Below, piece after piece: positions 1-8,362 of a stretch of 32,393 bases of DNA. Both the position numbers and the translations under genes were made by a program. The stretch is from Paraktedonobacter sp035294465 (GTDB taxonomy: Bacteria; Chloroflexota; Ktedonobacteria; Ktedonobacterales; Ktedonobacteraceae), in the NCBI GenBank assembly GCA_035294465.1, contig DATGKW010000192.1:1-32393 (forward strand), written 5' to 3'. The notes beneath the pieces were generated by a model, which searched no databases, was not told the origin of the DNA, and saw only the letters and a list, made by a program, of their open reading frames with translations. Every line of letters starts with the position of its first letter. The stretch's first letter is position 1.

Positions 1-1242
1 GGCACGTCGGCCAACGAATATATGCTCTACGATAACGAAGGCAACCTGGTGCTGACTCGCACTGTGACGCCCAGCGGGAACACCAGCACGATTGACTTTG
101 GCTTCACAGAAACCGTGCTGACCAGCAGCAGCACTACCACGGCCAAGTACTACTTTGTCGATGGGCAGCGGCTGGCCGTGCAGGTAGGTTCAACCTTCTC
201 CTATCTGATCCCCAACCTGGAGGGCAGTCCTACCGTGGCGCTTTCGAGCACGGGGAGTGTGAGCGCAGTGCAACTGTTCCTGCCGTATGGTGCGTCGGAC
301 TTTGCCTGGGGCACGATGCCGACCCCGCATAACTATACCGATCAGTTGCTCGATAGCCAGATGGGCTTGCTCTATTACAACGCGCGCTATTATGATCCGG
401 TCTCTGATCAGTTTCTCTCAGCGGATCATGTGCTGGGTAATTCGAGCGGGATGAATCCTTATGGATACGTGCAAGGAAATCCTGAGACTTACAGCGATCC
501 GACTGGATACGCACCTGCTGGTGGACCCTGGGACCCTGAAGATTGGTATCAGTTCCTGCAGTGGATTATCGAGAATGTACCCAACGGAATCAGCATCGCA
601 AACACGATTCTTATGGCGGCATTGCTTCACTATAATGTACAGGCGTACCTGCAAATGCTCAAGATGCCCAACGATACTATTCCACCCAGTGAGATAGAAA
701 GCTTTATCAATGGAAATCAGAACAAATCGTCTAACGCAGTAAAAGATATCTTCAAGTTTTTTAAACGCAAAAGTGGTGACGATGACAACAATGGTAGCGG
801 CAATAGTAGTGGCAATAGCAGCAACGGCAGCAGCAATCGAGCCTATGATCGGCATAAATTTGATAAGAATCAGGTACCCGCCGGAAAAAATGGCCCCCCA
901 CACCGCAATGTCAGAGACTACCGTTCAGGAGTGGTAGTGACCGATATAGATCCCGCAGCTGTCTTGAATGCAATTACTAATGCGGTTGCTAATGCAATTA
1001 ACGAGTCAGTAGAAGCTATTGCTGCGATGGAAAGGTTCGTAGCTGAGTACGAACGTGTGTGGGCGTTCATACAAGCTGCTGCCGCTGCCGCTGCTGCCCC
1101 AGCTACTTCTGGATGGCCAGATGGGCCAGGTGATGATGGATCACCAGGCAACGTCGGAAACCAGTGCGCTTGCGGAGGCCCTGGTGACACCGGTGGCGAT
1201 GATAATGGTGGTGATGACGAGTGGCCAGATATCTTTGATTAA
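1..1242 (+). CDS. RHS repeat-associated core protein, C-terminal part (5' end outside window)
   Basis: The reading frame is open from base 1, so this is the 3' part of a longer RHS/YD-repeat protein, normally a large secreted or surface shell carrying a variable C-terminal tip. Early residues have the YD-repeat style (LYDNEGNLVLT). The RHS core hallmark follows at about 375-505, with motifs MGLLYYNARYYDP, DQFLSADHV and NPYGYVQGNPE and the usual DPTG end. After it comes a non-conserved tip of about 240 residues: a hydrophobic stretch, a Gly/Asn/Ser linker, a run of nine Ala, and a Gly/Asp-rich tail with a CAC motif. I do not recognise a toxin fold in this tip. Part of the core shares a 26-base identical stretch (331-356) with the broken RHS tip downstream (4062-4087), so the two are paralogous cassettes. 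The RHS identity is firm; the function of the tip is unknown. Confidence 0.88.
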   Translation, partial: GTSANEYMLYDNEGNLVLTRTVTPSGNTSTIDFGFTETVLTSSSTTTAKYYFVDGQRLAVQVGSTFSYLIPNLEGSPTVALSSTGSVSAVQLFLPYGASDFAWGTMPTPHNYTDQLLDSQMGLLYYNARYYDPVSDQFLSADHVLGNSSGMNPYGYVQGNPETYSDPTGYAPAGGPWDPEDWYQFLQWIIENVPNGISIANTILMAALLHYNVQAYLQMLKMPNDTIPPSEIESFINGNQNKSSNAVKDIFKFFKRKSGDDDNNGSGNSSGNSSNGSSNRAYDRHKFDKNQVPAGKNGPPHRNVRDYRSGVVVTDIDPAAVLNAITNAVANAINESVEAIAAMERFVAEYERVWAFIQAAAAAAAAPATSGWPDGPGDDGSPGNVGNQCACGGPGDTGGDDNGGDDEWPDIFD

Positions 1243-1404
1243 TGCGGGCTGATGAACCAAAGTGTGATTTTCCGCATGAAGCAGGGACATTTGTGCAGAA
1301 AGTCACACCAGATACAGCACGGTAGGTATAAAAAGGAACAACAGAAAGAATATTAGAGAAAGGATCTGCTCTACAAGAATATTTTTAGGCAGAAGGAAGT
1401 GAAG

Positions 1405-2745
1405 ATGCAAGATCACCGGCAAGCTGGTCAGGAACGATTGCAGCAAGGTATTAACCTGGCGAAAGAACGGAAGTATGAGGAGGCGCTGGCAATTTATGAT
1501 CAGATTCTAGCAGAGAATAGAAATAACAAGGACGTCTGGTATTACAAAGGGAACAGCCTGCTCGCCTTGGGCCAGTATAAAGAGGCTTTAACGGCCTTTG
1601 ATCAGGCATTATACCTTGATCCTCATGATGCACGGTTTTATGGAAACAAAGGATTTGCGTTAAGCGAGCTGGGCCGGCATGAGGAGGCTCTTACTGTCCT
1701 TGATCAGGCGTTGCGCCTTGATCCTAACGATGTTTTATCTCTTGGGAACAAAGGTACGGTGCTTGATGATCTGTGTCGCTATGAAGAGGCACTGGCTACG
1801 TATCATCAGGTATTGCAAGTAGATCCCAGTGATGCGCTGACCTATTATAACAAGGGGAATACTTTGATTCATTTAAAGCGCTATGAAGAGGCACTGGCCG
1901 CTTTTGATCAGGCAATCCAACTTGATTCTCATAATCCTCTGTTTTATGGGAACAAAGGCTATGTATTAAATGAGCTTGGACGGTATGAAGAGGCTTTTAT
2001 TGCATATAACGAGTCATTACGTCTGGAATCCGATTACCAGGTAGCGCTGGCTGGGAGGGGGATAGTTTTAGATGAGCTAGGTCGATATGAAGAAGCGCTG
2101 GCCGCGTACAATCAGGCATTGCAGGTCCATCCTAATGACGCGCTGACTCATTATAACAAAGGAAATACCTTGCTTCATCTGAGGCGCTATGAGGAGGCTC
2201 TAGCAGTGTATATCCGGGCGATCCAGCTCAATCCTCATGATGCGCGGTTTCATGGGAATAAGGGAGTTGCACTAGCCAAATTGGATCGCGATGAAGAAGC
2301 GCTGGCCGCATATAACGAGGCATTACGCCTGCAACCTGATTACCTACCGGCTCTTGTCTGCAAAGGAACAGCATTAGATGATCTGGGCCGCTATGAGGAA
2401 GCGCTGGCGGTGTATCAGCAAGCATTGCAACTGGACCCTAATGACGCGATAGCCCATTATAACAAAGGGAATACCCTATTAAATCTGAACCGGTATGAGC
2501 AGGCTCTAGCCGCCTATGACTGTGCCTTCACATTAGATCCTAAAAATGTTGATGCAGCCATTGGGAAAGGAGATGCGCTAAGTAATCTTGGGCGTTACGA
2601 AGAAGCGATCAACGCCTATGATGAGGCGCTGCATCTCGACCCACAGAATAAGGAAGCATTCGAGAGGAAAGGGGAGGCCCTCCTGGCGCTCTATCCACAC
2701 CTTCCGCCCCGAAAAATGGATGCGGATGAGAGCGAAAATCCCTGA
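1405..2745 (+). CDS. Tetratricopeptide (TPR) repeat protein
   Basis: A soluble protein of 446 residues built almost wholly of TPR units, a protein-protein interaction scaffold. I count twelve full units of 34-36 residues plus a half unit, with the consensus G.YEEALAAYDQAL.LDP. There is no signal peptide, membrane segment or enzymatic domain. The ATG at 1405 is chosen because the purine-rich AGAAGGA at 1391-1397 is well spaced for it; the in-frame GTG at 1399 lies too close. Units resemble each other best every third unit, which suggests growth by duplication of a 102-residue block. The next gene starts 21 bp downstream on the same strand, so the two are probably co-transcribed. Both lie between two RHS tips, so a role tied to the RHS locus is possible but unproven. 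Confidence 0.9.
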   Translation: MQDHRQAGQERLQQGINLAKERKYEEALAIYDQILAENRNNKDVWYYKGNSLLALGQYKEALTAFDQALYLDPHDARFYGNKGFALSELGRHEEALTVLDQALRLDPNDVLSLGNKGTVLDDLCRYEEALATYHQVLQVDPSDALTYYNKGNTLIHLKRYEEALAAFDQAIQLDSHNPLFYGNKGYVLNELGRYEEAFIAYNESLRLESDYQVALAGRGIVLDELGRYEEALAAYNQALQVHPNDALTHYNKGNTLLHLRRYEEALAVYIRAIQLNPHDARFHGNKGVALAKLDRDEEALAAYNEALRLQPDYLPALVCKGTALDDLGRYEEALAVYQQALQLDPNDAIAHYNKGNTLLNLNRYEQALAAYDCAFTLDPKNVDAAIGKGDALSNLGRYEEAINAYDEALHLDPQNKEAFERKGEALLALYPHLPPRKMDADESENP

Positions 2746-2766
2746 GAGGCAACGTACCGAGAGAAG

Positions 2767-3452
2767 ATGATCATGAATTGGCCGGCAATACTAGGTGCTC
2801 ATGTGCTCCTGTTGCTTTTGATAGGCTATACTCCTACTCATGTTATTCTTCTCCGTTTTAGATTAGTACGGCATGAAGCTCGGCATGGAGGATCGATTTC
2901 TCGTGTTTACCTACGGTATATGCGAGATATGTGGTTGGCTGTGCTCTTGCTTGTTCTTCTTGGCTTGGGCCTGGGCTGGTCTCCTCAGACTCCTGGCCTG
3001 CATGCACCAGCAAACATCTTTCTTGCCGTGTGCTTGGTCATCATCCTGGCTGTTGTCCTTAGCGCTTCCTCTCTCAGCCTCCGGCGGGCTTTATGTAATC
3101 CGAAGAAACGAGATTTCCTGATCAAACGCCTTGATCAGGCGCTTCCATCTACGAAGCAAGAGCGCTTTCTCTATGTTCCAGCATCTTTGACTGCTGGTAT
3201 ATGCGAAGAGCATCTCTTTCGAGGGTTCATACCTACCTATCTAACTCATTTTTTCCCAGTATCCCTTTTCTATTGGCCATCATTATTTCAGCTCCCATTT
3301 TCGGTCTTGGCCATGCTCGCCAGCAAGTGGGAGGGATGGTAGTGAATACGATTATGAGCTTGCTCTATGGTTTGTTCTATTATTTGACAGGCAGCCTTTT
3401 TCCTGCAATGATCGCTCATAATCGATCCCGCAAGTGCAAGAGATACTCCTAG
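2767..3452 (+). pseudogene. CPBP-family intramembrane protease, split by a one-base frameshift
   Basis: CPBP (Abi/CAAX-protease-like) proteins are multi-helix membrane metalloproteases, some of them linked to bacteriocin self-immunity. The first frame (2767-3342) gives hydrophobic helices and motif 1, EEHLFR (about 3206-3223). It then runs into an unrelated tail and stops. The second half lies in the -1 frame up to 3452 and carries motif 2, FGLGHARQ, and a later AMIAHN histidine motif. The frames join cleanly if one T is added to, or re-read in, the T6 run at 3249-3254, giving HFFPSIPFLL across the junction. This is a recent inactivation, a sequencing error, or -1 slippage, since T TTT TTC has the canonical slippery form. 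ATG 2767 follows a GAGAGAAG purine tract, 21 bp after the TPR stop. Confidence 0.8.
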
Positions 3453-3489
3453 GCAGGAGAGAAAAGATCCCTCGTCACTCCTTTCCTAG

Positions 3490-5040
3490 CCAGGCACCTC
3501 CACCTGTGGTGATCCCAACCATTCCCACGCGGTGACCAATCTCAGCGACCTGCCCAACCAGTACGCGAGCTATGACGCCATGGGCAATATGACCTGTCGC
3601 AACACCGACACGACCAGCGGGCATACCTGTGCGGGTTCCAGTCCCAGCGGTGCAACCATGACCTATGACGCCCAGGGCCGGCTTTCCGCCTGGACAGCGC
3701 CCTCGGGTACGTCAGTTAATGAGTATTTGCTCTACGACAACGAGGGCAACCTGGTGCTCACCAGCACCTCGACGAGCGGTGACTCAACCGACACCTTCAC
3801 TTTCGATAGTTACACCAAGCCCCCCAGATCGGGTGCGCTTGGGAGTCCTGTCACGACCTCCTCCTAGCGTGTCAACGAGCAGCGCCTGGCCGAGAAGGTC
3901 CGGCGTAGCCAGGTCGAGAATACTCCCGTCGACTACCTGGTGAATGACCTGCTAAGCACTGTGGTCATGGCTCTCGGCAGTTCAGGCACAGCGGTCGCAG
4001 TGGAACTCTACGAGCCGTATGGATCACTGAACTATCCTGGGGAACGATGCCCACGGACCACAACTATACCGATCAGTTGCTCGATAGTGAGATGGGGCTG
4101 CTGTACTGTGGGGCGCTGGTATGATCCACTGGCGGACCAGTTCACGAGCGCGGATAGCGTGCAGGGCGATCCCTGTGGGATGAATCCCTATGGCTATGTT
4201 GGGGGCAATCCGGAGACGTTTGTCGATCCAACTGGGCAGAGGATTGCCGACATTTGCGATGAAGACCCGGAGGATTGTGATACTAACGCGAACAGCCGTG
4301 AGAATCAGGGCACGATTGGTCCCTATCGTGGCCCAAGTAATGGGCTTCCCCCTGACGAGGGAAGCATTCCTGCTGGTGCTGTGGTGGAAATTCCTCTAAC
4401 GATAGACGTCACTATTGGAGATACCCAGTACCTCTATACTCCTGATGATGGGAATATTATCGTTCAAGGTCCCGATGGGGAGCCGCAGTATTTAACTCCC
4501 GCAGACGGCGAAGCGTACTATCGAGCGCTCAACGATATCACCGAGGGGATAAATGCTGAAGCCAATGCTGGCGATCAAGCGACGACGCCACAACAAGCTC
4601 TGGCTGAGGGTGATACGGGAGGCGGATCGACAACGATTACGGCGGTCACGTCCGATGATACCACGTCGGCGCCAGCGGATACAACAGCATCGAGCACGAC
4701 GACGTCCAGTGCAACAACGTCGACGAACACTGCTAAGCTGTCTAGCATCAACGGCATTTTTAATGATCCATCGTCAGTGCAAAACATGACTCCTCAGGAG
4801 GTTTCACAGTTAGCACAAAATGATGATAGTTGGGAGGAAGGTCAGTTAGGAAGAGGAGCTCACGCAGGCCAGGGGTATACATTGAGGGAGCGAAATGCGA
4901 GTGGCAATTTGACTGGCCGCTACCTTCAATGGCATCCTGGAGGTGGCCAGCATGGCCCACTTCCTTACTGGAAAGTAAGTTCTCCACAAACAGGGATACA
5001 AAAGTTCTTTCAAATAATTGAAGGTCTTCTCGGAGAGTAA
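3490..5040 (+). pseudogene. Degraded RHS tip with toxin-like C-terminal domain
   Basis: A second RHS core fragment, bounded upstream by an in-frame TAG at 3487 and with no good start codon. It reads as YD-repeat protein to an in-frame TAG at 3865, where a Tyr codon is likely in the parent. The same frame then continues. Two compensating lesions disturb the core: one base missing near 4035 and two bases missing near 4113, so about 26 residues between them are out of frame. In frame, NPYGYVGGNPETFVDPTG is intact (about 4180-4240). The tip has a Thr/Ser/Ala linker and ends in about 95 residues beginning MTPQEVSQLAQ, with WHPGGGQHG and PYWKVSSP. That pattern resembles small RNase-like polymorphic toxin domains, but the assignment is inferred from motif feel only. 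The 3' part from about 3940 could still be translated as an orphan cassette. Confidence 0.8.
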
Positions 5041-5219
5041 GTCAGATCCGAGTTGATCTCGCTAGCTATTCAGAGAATTTGTCAGCAAGGTCAACCGAAG
5101 AGCAGGGTTATGAAGATAGGTGCTTCTGCTCTCTCTAGTTGGCCCGCTCATTTAACGGAGTCCACTGATTTAGCTGGCATGTGAAACACAGTACAACCTG
5201 AACGGAGAGGGGACATATT

Positions 5220-5627
5220 ATGCAGCGAAAAGAAGCAGATGCTCTTATTAAGATGAGTGCTGATGAGTGGATGAGCACGAGTGATTGGGTTGCCGCACAA
5301 CTCCGTCTCTCTTTGCAACTTCTCGCTATGGATGCTCAGGATCAGATCGATCATTTTCTTCCAGGCTCTGATATCATTTCTGAATTGATTACCGATTACA
5401 AGCATTTTGCCGAAAGTATCTTCACCTATTGGGATCTCACTGATAATCAGATCGATCGGCTTCAAGCTCTCCAGGATTTCTTTCGTATGCTAGATAACGA
5501 GAATACGAACGATTTGTGGACTTTAGAAGCCCTTATCTCCGATTACCGATGGAACGAGGTACGCCGCTTAGCAAAGCAAGCACTTCTCTCCTTTCAGTGG
5601 GCTCTTGAAACACCACCGCCTGAATAA
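5220..5627 (+). CDS. Hypothetical all-helical protein, candidate RHS immunity protein
   Basis: A 135-residue soluble protein, acidic and predicted mostly helical, without signal peptide or membrane segment. I recognise no family. The ATG at 5220 has a strong ribosome-binding site, GGAGAGG at 5204-5210, nine bases upstream. It lies 180 bp after the RHS tip that ends in a toxin-like domain, on the same strand. In polymorphic toxin loci a small gene directly behind the tip usually encodes the specific immunity protein; that is the basis for the suggestion, not any sequence match. It appears intact although the tip gene upstream is damaged, which would fit retention of an orphan immunity gene. 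Confidence 0.65.
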   Translation: MQRKEADALIKMSADEWMSTSDWVAAQLRLSLQLLAMDAQDQIDHFLPGSDIISELITDYKHFAESIFTYWDLTDNQIDRLQALQDFFRMLDNENTNDLWTLEALISDYRWNEVRRLAKQALLSFQWALETPPPE

Positions 5628-5738
5628 AATATAACTGTGTAAAAAGAGTTAAATAACACGCTTCTAAGCGGCAAAGCTTATTCCAGAATTGATACAAGCT
5701 TTGGCAAATTCCTATGCTAATGACGGAGAAAAAGATCT

Positions 5739-5996
5739 GTGACTGATAGAGAGCGTATTTTAAAACTTCTATATGCAGCGCTTTTGGATATTCGTGTTGC
5801 CGCTTACTCACAAAACAGCCGCACCTGTTTCGTGCTCGCAGATATCTTTCATAACGTTCCCCTCCAACTGAATCGGGCCGATCAAGGGGAAAAAAGCTAT
5901 GCTGAGATAGTCACATAGATAGAAAAGAAATGCGAGGAAAGGCGGTGCAAATCCTGGCTAGATAATGCTAACGCCGATATTAGCAACTTACCCTAA
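5739..5996 (+). pseudogene. Small hypothetical gene interrupted by an in-frame TAG
   Basis: A GTG at 5739, ten bases after GGAG (5725-5728), opens a frame of 59 codons to a TAG at 5916-5918. The same frame then stays open for 25 more codons to TAA at 5994-5996. Both parts look protein-like: ERILKLLYAALLDIR and CFVLADIFHNVPLQL before the stop, CEERRCKSWLDNA after it. One base change (TAG to TGG) would restore an 85-codon gene. I do not recognise the family. Its place after the RHS tip and the candidate immunity gene suggests another small immunity-type gene, now broken. The rest of the 5628-6214 interval shows nothing further. Confidence 0.45.
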
Positions 5997-6214
5997 CGGA
6001 AGTCATGAGTAAAAGGTTTATTGGCAACTATGCAGTTTAGCATGATAGCTCTCAATAGAGATGAGCATTTTGTGTGGCACGAGTTTGCTTCTTTCTTATG
6101 ATTGAGGCCTGTACGTTTGCTCTGTACCGAGAGCATATCGAACGTTTTGCCGCTATCGAGTGCCGATTTGAGGCAATCTGTATAAAGTCAGACGAGGAAA
6201 GCCAGTAGAGCGGC

Positions 6215-7912
6215 CTAACGCCTCAAAATCAAACGCAAACTGCTCAAGCCCGCGAGGGCGAGGAAGAACCAGCCGGGCAGCAGGAGGTGGGCGCTGGTGA
6301 GCAGGAAGAGGCCGCCGGCCAGGGTGATAGCGGCCAGCAGCGCCCAGGAGAAGCCGTTGGTGGTGGAAACGGGCGTGGAGGAGCGGTGGTTGCGGCCACG
6401 ACGAGAGCGGCCGTTCTGCATCTCCGACGCGAGCCTGACCTCGATCTGGCCGGTTTCGAGCTGGGTAATCAGGTGCTCAATGGCCTTTGGCAGGCGCAGC
6501 AGGAGCCGGCCTACCTCCAGGGCTTGCTCAGGCAGTTTGCGCAGCATCTGCTCGATTCCGCCGGTGTCCAGGCCCAGGAACTTGCGGGCATAGGGTGTGG
6601 CGACATCGACGAAGTTGAAGGTCGGGGCGAGGCCAGTGGCTACACCGACCAGGGTGCTGATGGCGCGCCCGGTGAAGGCGAATTGCGCCGGAATTTGAAA
6701 GGGCTGGCCGTAGAGCAGCCGGCTTACGTCGTTGGCTACGTCGGGAATATCTAGTTCGCGTGCCTCGCCCAGGGTCATTCCGTAATACTGCTCCATCATC
6801 AGTGCCAGCCCGCGTTCCAGCGCGATCATGTTCGCGCCTTCGCCGATAAAGCCCAGGCGCGCGAGGGCGGCGACCAGCGCGTGCGAGTCGCGCAGCAGAA
6901 AGCTCAGGAACAGATCCTTCATGTCCTTCTTCATGGATTTGCTCAGGCGGCCAACCATGCCGAAATCGACAAATTCGATGATCGGGCCACTTTCGGGCGT
7001 GCCGGGCTTGACGAAGATATTGCCCGGATGGGGGTCTGCGTGAAAAAAACCAGCAGTGAAGAACTGATAGAAATAGGCTTCGACCGTGCGGTTGGCTACG
7101 GTGAGGCGATCAATACCCGCGGCTTCCAGAGCGGCATAATCGTTCACCTTAATACCATCGACCCATTCGAGCACCAACACGCGGCGAGACGTATACTCGT
7201 CATATACACGTGGAATGAAAATGGTTGGATTGTTGGCGAACATCTCTCGGAAGTGCCTGGCATTACTTGCCTCGGTCAGATAGTCGATCTCTTCGTAAAC
7301 TGTGCGCTTGAATTCGCGGTAGACGCCCATCAGATCGATAAAGCCGCTGGTATCCACAAAGCGGTTGATGACCCAGATGACAAACTTGAGGGTGCTCAAA
7401 TCCATATTTACCAGTTGCTCGATATTTGGGCGCTGAACCTTTACCGCAACTTCAGTACCGTTTGAGGCAAGTGTCGCCTTGTGAACCTGACCCAGCGAGG
7501 CTGCGGCGGTCGCCTTGCGCTCCAACACACTGAAGATCTGATCGACTGGCTTGCCCAGTTCGTCCTCGATGACCGAGACGACATGGCTGAAAGGTTCCGG
7601 GGGCACCTCATCTTGCAGCGAAACCAGGACCTCCAGCGCCTGGTCGGGCAGGAGATCAGCGCGCGAGCTCAGAAACTGGCCCAGCTTGATCATCAGCACG
7701 CCAAGCTTCAACGCAGTCTGGCGGAAAGCAACCAGCACCTTGACCAGCACCTCGGCATTTGGTTGGATATTGTAGTTGCCCCGCTCATGAGCCCGAATCA
7801 CGCGGCGGCGCTCCCTATAGATGACCCATAGAGTCCACAGCAACAAACGGGAGACGCGCAGAAAGCGCAGCATTTGCGAAAATCTATTGATACGCGGAAC
7901 ATTCCTGGCCAT
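6215..7912 (-). CDS. ABC1/UbiB/AarF-family atypical kinase-like protein
   Basis: A 565-residue member of the UbiB/ADCK family, atypical ATP-binding kinase-like proteins tied to isoprenoid quinone and lipid metabolism at the membrane. In order: the family KxGQ motif (IKLGQFLSSRADLLP), the Ala-rich nucleotide loop (ATAAASLGQVHKA), the lysine of EVAVKVQRP, the EEIDYLTEASNA motif, the catalytic-loop HADPHPGNIF, and the metal-binding VDFGMVG. Two hydrophobic helices close the C-terminus, as is usual in the family. The frame extends to a TTG at 7936, but that codon has no ribosome-binding site. ATG 7912 is preceded by GAAGAGG on the coding strand and gives the usual N-terminus, so it is preferred. 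Divergent from the oxidoreductase gene; its partner genes are not in the window. Confidence 0.9.
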   Translation of the reverse strand: MARNVPRINRFSQMLRFLRVSRLLLWTLWVIYRERRRVIRAHERGNYNIQPNAEVLVKVLVAFRQTALKLGVLMIKLGQFLSSRADLLPDQALEVLVSLQDEVPPEPFSHVVSVIEDELGKPVDQIFSVLERKATAAASLGQVHKATLASNGTEVAVKVQRPNIEQLVNMDLSTLKFVIWVINRFVDTSGFIDLMGVYREFKRTVYEEIDYLTEASNARHFREMFANNPTIFIPRVYDEYTSRRVLVLEWVDGIKVNDYAALEAAGIDRLTVANRTVEAYFYQFFTAGFFHADPHPGNIFVKPGTPESGPIIEFVDFGMVGRLSKSMKKDMKDLFLSFLLRDSHALVAALARLGFIGEGANMIALERGLALMMEQYYGMTLGEARELDIPDVANDVSRLLYGQPFQIPAQFAFTGRAISTLVGVATGLAPTFNFVDVATPYARKFLGLDTGGIEQMLRKLPEQALEVGRLLLRLPKAIEHLITQLETGQIEVRLASEMQNGRSRRGRNHRSSTPVSTTNGFSWALLAAITLAGGLFLLTSAHLLLPGWFFLALAGLSSLRLILRR

Positions 7913-8261
7913 AGAAATAGAGACCTCTTCATTCAAACATCCGATATATCGTATTTACGTTGCGAGCGTCGGCGAAGTTGTGTGTATTATCCCTGTTAGC
8001 ATTGTACGGTTTTCCACAGATCTTTACCAGAGCTTTTTCCTTTCCAGTGCATGAACTATCGATCCGACCAGTTCTGGCTAGAACGGAAGGAGCCTCCGAT
8101 CCTTGTTATGCACCAATTTAGTGATAGAATCATTTTTACTATCAAATATTTCGTATATATGTATCAGGCGCATACACTCAAAGAATTGTTCACTGCCACA
8201 CCAACAAGGCTGTAGTCGAATACCCAATGGATTAAATCAGGTACTTCCCAGGCGCTATCTT
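7913..8261. other. Divergent intergenic region
   Basis: Non-coding space between the UbiB-like gene (minus) and the Gfo/Idh gene (plus). It is richer in A+T than its neighbours around 8110-8165. Frames across it are short and lack coding character. The promoter of the plus-strand gene lies just beyond its right edge; I could not settle a promoter for the minus-strand gene. Confidence 0.5.
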
Positions 8262-8290
8262 TTGCGCTTGCACAAGAACTATGGTACACT
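8262..8290 (+). promoter_or_regulatory. Candidate sigma-A-type promoter for the Gfo/Idh gene
   Basis: TTGCGC (8262-8267) and TACACT (8285-8290) are separated by 17 bp. They match the -35/-10 consensus at 4 of 6 and 4 of 6 positions, and lie about 70 bp before the chosen start codon. Confidence 0.45.
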
Positions 8291-8362
8291 ACTCGCGAAG
8301 GTGGCAGGGGGAACATGGGCCTTTGTGAGAAAGCACAGAAGAATACGCTCTTGAGGTACTCT

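Noticed and set aside
1252..1356. Short 34-codon frame after the first RHS tip
   Set aside because: No ribosome-binding site of quality and no protein-like composition.
5099..5132. AGAGCAG/CTGCTCT inverted repeat as a terminator of the RHS tip
   Set aside because: A 7-bp stem with a 20-base loop and no T run is too weak to support.
6287..7831. Several plus-strand frames of 70-194 codons
   Set aside because: They are antisense shadows of the UbiB-like gene.
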